From Mycolicibacterium peregrinum (lineage in GTDB: Bacteria; Actinomycetota; Actinomycetes; Mycobacteriales; Mycobacteriaceae), in the NCBI RefSeq assembly GCF_001665625.1, contig NZ_LZSY01000121.1:1-61410 (forward strand): a DNA stretch of 61,410 nucleotides. The letters are read 5' to 3'. The notes beneath the pieces were generated by a model. It was given only the letters and a program-made list of their open reading frames with translations, searched no databases and was not told where the DNA came from. This document shows positions 25,897-34,155 of the stretch, one piece after another; within the stretch, counting starts at the first letter, position 1; every line of letters begins with the position of its first letter. Position numbers and translations under genes: made by a program.

Positions 25897-26658
25897 ATGA
25901 CGTTGCAGGTCGGTGAGGCGCATCCGGCGCTCAACGCCCCCGCCGTCGCGGGCATCACCCGGCTCAGCGCCGCCGACACGGTGCGGGCCCGCCTCGGACT
26001 GGCCATTGAACTGGGCCTCATGACCAGGGGGGAACGGCTGCCCGCCGAACCCGACATCGCCGCCGCGCTCGACGTCAGCGTCGCCACGGTCCGCCGGGCC
26101 TTGCAGTCGATGGCCGACGAGGGCGTGGTGGTCCGTCGCCGTGGCCGGGTCGGCGGCACCTTTGTCGCCCGTAGCGGCGCCCGGGTGGACGCCGGATCAG
26201 ATCACCCCTCGGCCACGTTCCGTGCCGATGCCGCCGAGGTGCGCCGCCTCATCGACCTACGCGCGTTGGCCGAGGATGCCCTCAGTGCGGCTGCGGCGCA
26301 GGCCGCCACCGATGCGCAGCTCGACGCGCTCGCGGCGATCGTCGACGAGGCTGCCAGGACCACCGACTGGACGGGCTTCCACACCGCCGATCAGCGTTTC
26401 CACGAATCGGTCGCGGCGGCAAGCGGTCTCGACTGGGCGATGCACAGCTACTGCGACGTGCTGCACGGGCTGTACCGCTACTTCATTCCCTACCCGATCA
26501 GCTACCTGCACGAGTCCAACCGAGAACATGCCCAATTGGTGGAAGCGCTGCGCCGACGCGACTGCCGGGCGGCCTCCGAGATTGCCCGCAATCACGTGCT
26601 GTCGTTGCACCAGACCATGTACGTGGGCCTGTCACGGCCCGCGCAGGAGTCCGGCTAA
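25897..26658 (+). CDS. GntR/FadR-family regulator (FCD domain)
   Basis: The product has 253 residues. The N-terminal winged helix-turn-helix is GERLPAEPDIAAALDVSVAT followed by VRRALQSMADEGVV. The C-terminal all-helical FCD ligand domain (RLIDLRALAEDALSAAAA, then DQRFHESVAAASG and a late His in NHVLSLHQ) has the metal-binding His pattern. It is divergent from the hydrolase-permease pair, which it probably represses. Its stop overlaps the convergent TauE gene by 4 bases. Confidence 0.9.
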   Translation: MTLQVGEAHPALNAPAVAGITRLSAADTVRARLGLAIELGLMTRGERLPAEPDIAAALDVSVATVRRALQSMADEGVVVRRRGRVGGTFVARSGARVDAGSDHPSATFRADAAEVRRLIDLRALAEDALSAAAAQAATDAQLDALAAIVDEAARTTDWTGFHTADQRFHESVAAASGLDWAMHSYCDVLHGLYRYFIPYPISYLHESNREHAQLVEALRRRDCRAASEIARNHVLSLHQTMYVGLSRPAQESG

Positions 26659-27572
26659 CCGCGTGCCGCCCGCTCTTCGACCGCGGTGACAACCGAATCA
26701 TCCACATCGCGCGGCGCCCGCGACGTCTTCCAGGCGCGGACCACCATGGCTGCCCACCCCGCCACGATGAGCGTGTAGATCAGCGTCGACCACGGCCAGT
26801 GCACGCCGAAGTAGTGCACCAGTTTCTGGCTGTTGGTCAGCAGGATGACCCCGCCGACAGCGGTACCGAGCAAGGCCGGGTTGATGCGGCTGACCAGCCA
26901 CGCGGCAACCGGCGCAGCGATCACCCCGCCCACCATCAGCCCGAGCACCACAGGCCAGTTCTCCAGGAACTCCTGGCGCAGCCCGACCAGAAAGCCGATC
27001 GACGCCGACACCGACACCAGGAACTCCGAGGCACTGACCGAACCGATCACGGTCCGCGGTGCCGTCTTGCCCTGCGACAGCAGGGTGCTGGTGGTCACCG
27101 GACCCCAGCCGCCGCCACCCGACGCGTCGATGAACCCGCCGAACAAGCCGAGCGGTGCCAGGAACTTGGCACTGTGACTGGTGCCGTGTTCGCCGAGACT
27201 CAGCGGCGTACCCAGCGAGAAACGCAACAGCACGTAAAGCCCGATGCCGAGCAGGATCGCCGCCATGAGCGGCGCGGCCGATTCCGTCGACAGCGCCGAC
27301 AGCACCGTCGCACCTGCGAATGCACCTGCGGCCCCGGGGATGCCGAGCTTGGCGACCATCGGCCAGTCGATGTTCTTGAAGCGCCAGTGCGACACCGCCG
27401 ACGCCAGCGTCGTCCCAACCTCAGCCAGGTGCACCGCGGCGCTGGCCTGTGCCGACGCCACCCCGCTGAGCACCAGCAGGGTCGAGGCGGTCACACCGAA
27501 GGCCATCCCGAGCGCACCGTCGACCAATTGGGCCCCGAGGCCGACGAGCGTGAAGATCAGAAGCGAACGCAT
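26655..27572 (-). CDS. TauE/SafE-family exporter (paralogue 1)
   Basis: The product has 305 residues with eight membrane helices arranged in two repeats. The N-terminus LVGLGAQLVDGALGMAFGVT and the later GGFIDASGGGGWGPVTTS are the paired motifs of TauE/SafE sulfite- or sulfonate-exporter proteins. The C-terminal tail is charged. A second family member (27816-28598) lies upstream on the same strand, separated by 243 bases with a small ORF between them. Confidence 0.85.
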   Translation of the reverse strand: MRSLLIFTLVGLGAQLVDGALGMAFGVTASTLLVLSGVASAQASAAVHLAEVGTTLASAVSHWRFKNIDWPMVAKLGIPGAAGAFAGATVLSALSTESAAPLMAAILLGIGLYVLLRFSLGTPLSLGEHGTSHSAKFLAPLGLFGGFIDASGGGGWGPVTTSTLLSQGKTAPRTVIGSVSASEFLVSVSASIGFLVGLRQEFLENWPVVLGLMVGGVIAAPVAAWLVSRINPALLGTAVGGVILLTNSQKLVHYFGVHWPWSTLIYTLIVAGWAAMVVRAWKTSRAPRDVDDSVVTAVEERAARG

Positions 27573-27636
27573 GGGTTCGGCTGCTTTCGATTGTGGTCAC
27601 CGCCCCGGGTGACCCGACGGAAGGTTGGGCGCGTGT

Positions 27637-27747
27637 CTATCGACCCGCGCGACACCACTCGTCGAAAGCCATCAACCGGCGCGACGGCCAGAAGGGCTCG
27701 AGGGCAGCCAGAGCAGACGGTGCGGTGCGGTAGGCACGTTCAGCCAC
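27637..27747 (-). CDS. 36-codon small ORF upstream of TauE gene
   Basis: GTG 27747 is preceded by AGAAAGGGG about 8 bases upstream and runs 36 codons to TAG. The peptide starts VAERAYRTAPSALAALEPFW and ends MAFDEWCRAGR. It has a regular mycobacterial-looking composition and sits 64 bases before the TauE gene it precedes. It could be a leader peptide or a small protein in the same transcript. The single Cys is near its end. Evidence is limited to the ribosome site and composition. Confidence 0.45.
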   Translation of the reverse strand: MAERAYRTAPSALAALEPFWPSRRLMAFDEWCRAGR

Positions 27748-27815
27748 CGGTCACCCCTTTCTGCTCGACAGTCGACGTGACTTTACCTGAGGCTTCGCAC
27801 AGGCAAGTCTTTGCC

Positions 27816-28598
27816 CTACAGGCTCAACAACCGGTAGAGCCCGATCAGTCCCACCACCACGATCACGGCACGCAGCGCATTCGGCGACAGCCGACGTCCG
27901 TAGTGAGCGCCGAGGAATCCACCGATCAGCGAACCGACCGCGATCAGGCCCGCCGCCACCCAGCTGATCCGGTCGAACGCGACGATCGTGTACGCCAGCG
28001 CCGCGACGATGTTGACCAAGAGCGACAGCAGGTTCTTGGCGGCGTTCATCCGTTGGATCGACTCCGGCAGCAGCGCCCCCATCACTGCGATCAACAGGAT
28101 CCCCTGGGCTGCCGTGAAGTAGCCGCCGTAGACGCCGACGGCGAACGTGCCGATCACCAGCACCGCCATGCGACGCGGGCTGACGTGGTCGGCGGACTGC
28201 CCGGACTCCTCGGCGCGGTTCCTCACCCACGCCTGGATCCGAGGGCCGACGACGACCAATATCAGCGCCAGGATCAGCAACACCGGTACGACCGCGACGA
28301 ACACCTTTTCCGGCAGGTGCAGCAGCAGCCAGGAACCCAGGCCGGCTCCGATGAGCGATCCTGGGATCTGCCAGCGCAGCCGCTTCCACTGGCCACGCAG
28401 CTCCCGGCGATAACCCCAGGTGCCAGAGACGCCGCCGGCGACCAGACCGACGGCATTGGACATCGTCGAGGTGACCGGCGGAATCCCCAGCGCCACGAGC
28501 GTGGGGAAGGTGATCAGGGTGCCAGACCCGACGACGGCGTTGATCGCGCCCGCACCGACACCGGCCAGCGCGATCAGGATCATGTGGGTGACGGACAC
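27816..28598 (-). CDS. TauE/SafE-family exporter (paralogue 2)
   Basis: The product has 260 residues with about eight membrane helices. Motifs VGAGAINAVVGSGTLITFPTL and GVYGGYFTAAQGILLIAVMG are the two half-repeats of TauE/SafE. It is shorter than the neighbouring paralogue and only distantly similar. It ends a run of minus-strand genes that follows der; 23 bases separate its start from the der stop. Substrate unknown; anionic sulfur or organic acids are typical for the family. Confidence 0.85.
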   Translation of the reverse strand: MSVTHMILIALAGVGAGAINAVVGSGTLITFPTLVALGIPPVTSTMSNAVGLVAGGVSGTWGYRRELRGQWKRLRWQIPGSLIGAGLGSWLLLHLPEKVFVAVVPVLLILALILVVVGPRIQAWVRNRAEESGQSADHVSPRRMAVLVIGTFAVGVYGGYFTAAQGILLIAVMGALLPESIQRMNAAKNLLSLLVNIVAALAYTIVAFDRISWVAAGLIAVGSLIGGFLGAHYGRRLSPNALRAVIVVVGLIGLYRLLSL

Positions 28599-28621
28599 TC
28601 GGGCCAGCCTATCGGCCCGGT

Positions 28622-30043
28622 TCAGCGCTTCTTCTTGGGCGCTCCACGCTTCTCGCGGACCCGGACGTTGATCTTCACCGGGCTGCCGTCGAAACCGAAC
28701 TGCTCACGCAGGCGGCGCTCCAGGAACCGGCGGTAACCGGCCTCCAGGAACCCGGACGTGAACAACACGAACGTCGGGGGCCGGGTCGCCGCCTGAGTGG
28801 CGAACAGGATCTTGGGCTGCTTGCCGCCACGCACCGGCGGCGGTGTCGCGGCCACGATCTCCTTGAGGAAATTGTTGAGCTGCCCCGTCGAGATCCGCTT
28901 GTCCCAGGACGCGAGTGACGTCTCCAGGGCCGGCACCAGCTTCTGCACCGCCCGGCCGGTCATGGCCGAGATATTGACCCGCGGCGCCCACTGCACCTGC
29001 ACCAGCTCGCGATCGATCTCTTTGTCCAACAGGTACCGCCGGTCCTCGTCGACCAGGTCCCACTTGTTGAACGCGATGACCAATGCCCGCCCGGCCTCGA
29101 TCACCATCGACAGCACCCGCAGATCCTGCTCGGTCAGCGGCTGGGAGGCATCGATCAGCATGATCGCGACTTCGGCCGCATCGATCGCGCCGTGGGTGCG
29201 CACCGAGGCGTAGAACTCGTGTCCACTGGCCTGTCCGACCTTGCGGCGCAGACCCGCGGTGTCGACGAATCGCCAAGTCTTGCCGCCCAATTCGATCAGT
29301 GAGTCGACGGGGTCGACGGTCGTGCCTGCGACGTCGTGAACCACCGAACGCTCGTCACCGGCCAGGCGGTTCAGCAGTGAGCTCTTGCCGACGTTCGGCT
29401 TGCCCACCAGCGCCACGCGACGTGGGCCGCCCGCACCGCTGCCGCCCACCTCGGAGACCTCGGGCAGCTTCTCCATCACCGTGTCGAGCAGATCGGCCAC
29501 GCCGCGACCGTGCATGGCGCTGATCGGGTGCGGCTCACCGATGCCCAGCGACCACAGCGCCGCGGCGTCGGACTCACCGCGCTGCGTGTCAACCTTGTTG
29601 GCCGCCAGGAAAACCGGCTTGCCCGACTTGCGCAGCATCCGGGCCGCGGCCTCGTCGGCCGACGTGGCCCCGACGACGGCATCGACGACGAGGATGATCG
29701 CGTCAGCGGTGCGCATCGCCACCAGTGCCTGATCGGCCACCAGCTGCTGCAGACCCTTGGCGTCGGGTTCCCAGCCCCCGGTGTCCTGCACCATGAAACG
29801 GCGGTTGAGCCAGTTCGCGTCATAGGACACCCGGTCCCGGGTCACCCCGGGAATGTCCTGAACGACGGCTTCGCGCCGCCCCAGGATCCGGTTCACCAGA
29901 GTCGATTTCCCGACATTGGGCCGACCGACCACGGCAACCACCGGAGGCGGCGCGGCGACCTCCTCGAGAACCTCGGCAACCTCGTCGCTGAATTCCCAGT
30001 CGCTCTCGTCCGACCAGGTGCCGTCACCATCAGAGTCGCTCAT
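28622..30043 (-). CDS. der: Ribosome-associated GTPase Der (EngA)
   Basis: The product has 473 residues. Two tandem G domains are seen: GRPNVGKSTLVN with DTGG and later NKVD, then GKPNVGKSSLLN with DTAG and NKWD. A C-terminal KH-like domain follows. Der is needed for 50S ribosome assembly. The start at ATG 30043 overlaps the cmk stop by 4 bases; the order cmk-der is conserved in mycobacteria (Rv1712-Rv1713). The N-terminal acidic extension is usual for actinobacterial members. Confidence 0.97.
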   Translation of the reverse strand: MSDSDGDGTWSDESDWEFSDEVAEVLEEVAAPPPVVAVVGRPNVGKSTLVNRILGRREAVVQDIPGVTRDRVSYDANWLNRRFMVQDTGGWEPDAKGLQQLVADQALVAMRTADAIILVVDAVVGATSADEAAARMLRKSGKPVFLAANKVDTQRGESDAAALWSLGIGEPHPISAMHGRGVADLLDTVMEKLPEVSEVGGSGAGGPRRVALVGKPNVGKSSLLNRLAGDERSVVHDVAGTTVDPVDSLIELGGKTWRFVDTAGLRRKVGQASGHEFYASVRTHGAIDAAEVAIMLIDASQPLTEQDLRVLSMVIEAGRALVIAFNKWDLVDEDRRYLLDKEIDRELVQVQWAPRVNISAMTGRAVQKLVPALETSLASWDKRISTGQLNNFLKEIVAATPPPVRGGKQPKILFATQAATRPPTFVLFTSGFLEAGYRRFLERRLREQFGFDGSPVKINVRVREKRGAPKKKR

Positions 30044-30726
30044 CGGCGCACCCCCGCATGCTGGGTCACCAGGTCGAGAAGGTGTGTCACGACCTGTGTT
30101 TGGTCCATGTCACTGGTGTCGACTACCAGTGCATCCTCGGCTGCCCGCAACGGGGACACGGCCCGCGTGGAATCCAGGTGATCGCGCCGCTGCACGTCGG
30201 CGAGCACTGTCGCATAGTCGTCGGGCAGACCGCTCGCGATGTTCTGGGCGTTGCGGCGCCGGGCGCGCTCCTCGGCGGAGGCGGTGAGAAAGATCTTGAC
30301 GTCGGCCTTGGGCAGCACCACCGTGCCGATGTCGCGCCCCTCGACCACGACGCGTCCACCCGCAGCAGCCAGCTCGCGCTGCAGATCGACGAGCCGGGCA
30401 CGCACTCCGGGCACCGCCGACACCGCCGACACCGCGCGGGTCACCTCGTCCCCACGGATCTCGTCCGAGACGTCTTCACCGGCCAGGAACGCGCGGTCCT
30501 CACCGGGATCCGAACCCACCCCGATCACCGCGCCCGAGGCCACCGCGTCGATGGCCTCGGCATCGTCCAGATCGGCCCCGGCGCGCAACACCGCCAACGT
30601 GACGATGCGGTACATCGCGCCGGTGTCCAGATAGCTCGCGCCAAGGGCTTGCGCCAAACCTCTTGAAACCGAAGACTTCCCGGTTCCGGCGGGCCCATCG
30701 ACCGCCACCACCAGAGATCCGTTCAC
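30040..30726 (-). CDS. cmk: Cytidylate kinase
   Basis: The product has 228 residues. The P-loop VDGPAGTGKSSVSRGLA, the YLDTGAMYR substrate motif and VVEGRDIGTVV identify CMP/dCMP kinase. It supplies CDP for nucleic acids and phospholipids. It overlaps both rluB (4 bases) and der (4 bases), forming one operon. Length is normal. Confidence 0.97.
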   Translation of the reverse strand: MNGSLVVAVDGPAGTGKSSVSRGLAQALGASYLDTGAMYRIVTLAVLRAGADLDDAEAIDAVASGAVIGVGSDPGEDRAFLAGEDVSDEIRGDEVTRAVSAVSAVPGVRARLVDLQRELAAAGGRVVVEGRDIGTVVLPKADVKIFLTASAEERARRRNAQNIASGLPDDYATVLADVQRRDHLDSTRAVSPLRAAEDALVVDTSDMDQTQVVTHLLDLVTQHAGVRR

Positions 30727-31463
30727 ATCCCCACCGCCTGATAAAGCTCGCCGATTTCCTTGCGGCTGAGCGCCCTGATACTGCCCGGCCGCTGGTCCCC
30801 CAGCGCCACCGAACCGATGTCGGTGCGGACCAACTCCTGCACCGGGAAATCCACCGCGGCCAACATGCGCCGCACGATGCGGTTACGGCCCTCGTGCAGG
30901 GTGACCTTCACCAGGGTCTTGCCCGGAACCGTGTCCACCACCGCGAAGTCGTCTACATGCGCCGGACCGTCATCCAGTTCGATACCGGCGCGCAGCTTCT
31001 TGCCGAGACCGCGCGGTACCGTGCCGATCACCGTCGCCACATAGGTCTTGGGGATCTCATACGACGGGTGCATCAGCCGGTGGGCGAGCTCCCCGTCGTT
31101 GGTCAGCAGCAGCAGCCCCTCGGTGTCGGCGTCGAGCCGGCCGACGTGGAACAGTTTCTTGTTGCCCCGAACCCGGTGCTCCACCAGATCTCCCACGCAC
31201 GGGCGGCCCCGCTCGTCCGACATCGTGGACAGCATGCCGATCGGCTTGTTGATCGCGAGGTAGACCAGCGTGTCATCGATGACCACCCGGGAGCCGTCCA
31301 CCCGGATCTCGGCCGTATCCGGGTCGACCCGGGTGCCGAGCTCGGTCACCAGCCGTCCGTCGACCTCGACGCGGCCGTCGGTGATCATCCGCTCGGCCAC
31401 CCGCCGGGAGGCAATCCCGGCCTGGGACAACACTTTCTGCAGCCGTACGCCTTCTTCAGCCAT
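30723..31463 (-). CDS. rluB: Pseudouridine synthase RluB/RsuA family
   Basis: The product has 246 residues from ATG 31463. An N-terminal S4 RNA-binding domain (RLQKVLSQAGIASRRVAERM) is followed by the pseudouridine-synthase fold with the catalytic-Asp motif GRLDADTEGLLLLTNDG and the family segment EGRNRIVRRMLAAV. It modifies 23S rRNA. It is in the scpA-scpB-rluB-cmk-der operon; its start codon is 1 base from the scpB stop. Confidence 0.93.
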   Translation of the reverse strand: MAEEGVRLQKVLSQAGIASRRVAERMITDGRVEVDGRLVTELGTRVDPDTAEIRVDGSRVVIDDTLVYLAINKPIGMLSTMSDERGRPCVGDLVEHRVRGNKKLFHVGRLDADTEGLLLLTNDGELAHRLMHPSYEIPKTYVATVIGTVPRGLGKKLRAGIELDDGPAHVDDFAVVDTVPGKTLVKVTLHEGRNRIVRRMLAAVDFPVQELVRTDIGSVALGDQRPGSIRALSRKEIGELYQAVGM

Positions 31464-31464
31464 G

Positions 31465-32202
31465 TCAGTCCTTGTCCACATCGAAGGCCATCGGCTGGTT
31501 GCCGCCAGGCGCGCCGCCGTTGAGTTTGGCGAAACGCGGCTCGTCGCCGAGAGATTCGCTCAGATCGTCGATCACGTCGACATCGGGCAGCAGCGGCGCG
31601 ATGTCGGGTAGATCGGATAGGGATGTCAGGCCGAGCCGTTCCAGGAACAACTCGGTGGTGGCGAAAGAGGCCGCACCCGAATCCGGATCGGTGCCCGCCT
31701 CGGTGATCAGACCGCGCGCCACCAGAGTCCTCATCACCGCGTCCACGTTCACGCCGCGCACCGCGCTCACCCGCGCGCGGGTCACCGGCTGCCGGTAGGC
31801 CACCACGGCCAGGGTCTCGAGGGCGGCACGGGTCAGCTTGGACCGCGCGCCGTCGAGCAGGAGCCGCTCGACATACGGGGCGTAGCGCGCCCGGGTGTAC
31901 ATCCGCCAGCCACCGGCTGCCTCGCGCAGGTCGATGCCGCTGTCACGGGCAGCAAGCTCCTCGGCCATCAGACGCAGCTTGGCCATCACCCGGTAGGCGG
32001 GCTGTTCGGTCGCCGAGGCCAGCGCATCCACCGTCACCGGCGTGTCCACCACCAGCAACAATGCTTCCAGGACAGCACCCAGTTCACCGTCTTCGAGCTC
32101 GGGAACCGTCGCCACGTCGATGCCCAGGTCATCTCCGACCGGGATCGCTTCACCCGGGGCATCGTCGGACCGCTCTCCGGAATCGGAGATCTCGTCAGTC
32201 AT
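31465..32202 (-). CDS. scpB: Segregation and condensation protein B
   Basis: The product has 245 residues from ATG 32202. Two winged-helix domains are seen: GAVLEALLLVVDTPVTVDAL and RAALETLAVVAYRQPVTRA, the latter being the ScpB signature. ScpB dimers join ScpA and SMC in the chromosome-condensing complex. Acidic N-terminal and disordered C-terminal tails are normal in mycobacteria. It follows scpA by 8 bases. Confidence 0.95.
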   Translation of the reverse strand: MTDEISDSGERSDDAPGEAIPVGDDLGIDVATVPELEDGELGAVLEALLLVVDTPVTVDALASATEQPAYRVMAKLRLMAEELAARDSGIDLREAAGGWRMYTRARYAPYVERLLLDGARSKLTRAALETLAVVAYRQPVTRARVSAVRGVNVDAVMRTLVARGLITEAGTDPDSGAASFATTELFLERLGLTSLSDLPDIAPLLPDVDVIDDLSESLGDEPRFAKLNGGAPGGNQPMAFDVDKD

Positions 32203-32210
32203 TGTTCTCG

Positions 32211-33089
32211 CTATTCTTCCGCATCCGCGGTTGCCAGATGTTCGCTGGTCGGCCGATCTCCGGTCCACGAAACCTGGAGCACTCCAAGCGGTTCTGGTTG
32301 CTCGAATGCTACCGCCTTGGCTCGGAACAGTTCGAGCAGCGCCAGGAAGCGGCCGACGATCTGGAGTCCGTCGGTGCACTCTGCCACGAGTTCGGAGAAA
32401 GTTGCCCATTCGCCGATCCCGCGCTGCTCAAGCAGGGCGATGATCCGGTGCGCCTGCTCGGGCACCGACACCTTGGGCGCGTGGATGTGGTCGATGCCCA
32501 CGGTGGGCACCGGGCGCGGGGTGAAGGCGGCGGCCGCGATCTCGGCGAATTTGCCGGCGTCGACGCCCAGCATCACCTCGGGCAGCAGGTCCGAGAAGCG
32601 ATCCTCCAGCGACACCACGCGCGGGTAGCTGCGCAGCGCCGCGGCTTCCAGTTCGGCGAACATCAACGCGACGTGCTTGAACGCCCGGTACTGCAGCAGC
32701 CGCGCGAACAACAGGTCGCGGACCTCCAGCAGGGCGAGATCCTCCTCGTCGTGCACCTCGCCCGACGGCAGCAACCGGGCCGCCTTCAAATCCAGCAGCG
32801 TCGCCGCGATCACCAGGAACGTCGTGGTCTCGTCGAGTTCGAGCCGGGCGCCGATCTCTTTGGTGTAGGCGATGAAATCGTCGGTGACCTGGTGCAATGC
32901 CACCTCGGTGACATCGAGGCGGTGCGCGAAGATCAGCTGCAGCAGGAGGTCGAACGGCCCCTCGAAGTTGGTGAGCCGAACCTGGAAACGGTTCTGCTGA
33001 TCACCGGTCGTCGACTCATCCCCGACGGCGGCAGCTGGTTCGGCGCGATCGGGCGTCGGAGTGGCCGGGGTGTTCAGGACATCGTTCAC
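32211..33089 (-). CDS. scpA: Segregation and condensation protein A
   Basis: The product has 292 residues. The N-terminal FQVRLTNFEGPFDLLLQLI is the SMC-head-binding helical domain of kleisin ScpA; TFLVIAATLLDLKAARLLP and the C-terminal winged helix (ELVAECTDGLQIVGRFLALLEL) follow. It bridges SMC heads with ScpB. The start overlaps the parA-like stop by 4 bases. Confidence 0.95.
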   Translation of the reverse strand: MNDVLNTPATPTPDRAEPAAAVGDESTTGDQQNRFQVRLTNFEGPFDLLLQLIFAHRLDVTEVALHQVTDDFIAYTKEIGARLELDETTTFLVIAATLLDLKAARLLPSGEVHDEEDLALLEVRDLLFARLLQYRAFKHVALMFAELEAAALRSYPRVVSLEDRFSDLLPEVMLGVDAGKFAEIAAAAFTPRPVPTVGIDHIHAPKVSVPEQAHRIIALLEQRGIGEWATFSELVAECTDGLQIVGRFLALLELFRAKAVAFEQPEPLGVLQVSWTGDRPTSEHLATADAEE

Positions 33090-33970
33090 GCGCCGAACCG
33101 GTCGATGACTTCGCGGGCCAGCGAGCGGTAAGCGACGGCACCGCCCGACTTGGGCGCCCAGGTGGTGATCGGCTCGCCCGCCACGCTGGTCTCCGGGAAG
33201 CGCACGGTCCGGGTGATCACGGTGTCGAACACCAGGTCGCCGAACCGTTCGACCACGCGGGCCATGACCTCACGGGCGTTGACCGTGCGCGGGTCGTACC
33301 GGGTCACCAGGATGCCGCTGATGGACAGCTTCGGGTTGAGCCGGTCATGCACCTTGTCCACGGTGTCGGTCAGCAGCGCCAACCCGCGCAGCGAGAAGTA
33401 CTCACATTCGGTGGGGATGATCACACCGTCGGCGCACGCCAGTCCGTTGACCGTGAGCAGGCCCAGCGAGGGCTGGCAGTCGATCAGCACGTAGTCGTAG
33501 CGGTCCAGCACCGGATACAGGGCCCGGGCCAGCGACTGCTCGCGGCCCACCTCGTTGACCAGCTGGATCTCGGCGGCCGACAGGTCGATATTGCTTGGGA
33601 CCAGGTCCATGCCGCTAACCCGGGTCTTGATCACCACGTCGTCGATCGACACCCGTGGTTCGACCAGCAGGTTGTGCACCGTGTTCGCAAGTTCGTAGTG
33701 CGGCACCCCGAGGCCCGCCGACAATGCGCCCTGCGGGTCCAAGTCCACCAGCAGCACCCGGCGGCCGTACTCGGCCAGGCTGGCACCCAGGTTGATGGTC
33801 GAGGTGGTCTTGCCGACCCCGCCCTTCTGATTGCACATCGCGATCACCTTGGCCGGACCATGCGTCGAACGCGGCCGAGGTTCGGGAATGTCACGCGGTG
33901 GCCGCCCGGTCAGACCGAGCTCCGGTGAGCTGTGCTCGAAGAGCCCTTCGTGTGCGCTGTCGTCGGTCAT
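33086..33970 (-). CDS. ParA/Soj-family ATPase
   Basis: The product has 294 residues. The deviant Walker A KGGVGKTTSTINLGASLAE, Walker A' (VLLVDLDPQGALS) and Walker B (YVLIDCQPSLG) are typical of ParA chromosome-partition ATPases. This is the Rv1708-like gene at the head of the scpA-scpB operon, not the oriC-linked parA. It probably helps place the condensin loader. Its promoter must lie in the 185 bases shared with the divergent biosynthetic operon. Confidence 0.93.
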   Translation of the reverse strand: MTDDSAHEGLFEHSSPELGLTGRPPRDIPEPRPRSTHGPAKVIAMCNQKGGVGKTTSTINLGASLAEYGRRVLLVDLDPQGALSAGLGVPHYELANTVHNLLVEPRVSIDDVVIKTRVSGMDLVPSNIDLSAAEIQLVNEVGREQSLARALYPVLDRYDYVLIDCQPSLGLLTVNGLACADGVIIPTECEYFSLRGLALLTDTVDKVHDRLNPKLSISGILVTRYDPRTVNAREVMARVVERFGDLVFDTVITRTVRFPETSVAGEPITTWAPKSGGAVAYRSLAREVIDRFGA

Positions 33971-34075
33971 ACCCCACCACTACTGGTCAGGTGTCCCGCA
34001 GTCTCGGCGCACATATCCCGGCAAGTTTAACGTCGCTGTGCAGCCAGGACGGGCAGACCCGCGGGCAGCCGACAG

Positions 34076-34097
34076 TTTTGCGCCTCCGGCGACAAAA
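34076..34097. promoter_or_regulatory. Imperfect palindrome before the biosynthetic operon
   Basis: TTTTGCGCC-TCC-GGCGACAAAA is an inverted repeat with one unpaired base, about 60 bases before the first gene of the ThDP operon. It could bind a regulator of that operon. No regulator gene is adjacent on this side. Confidence 0.35.
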
Positions 34098-34155
34098 ATC
34101 CGCAGCCGCCGTCAATTCGTCCCATCCGCCGGGCCGTCGGCTCCGAACTACCGTT

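Noticed and set aside
26799..28736. Very long open frame on the plus strand across both TauE genes
   Set aside because: Gln/Arg/His-rich low-quality translation; it is the antisense of two clear membrane proteins.
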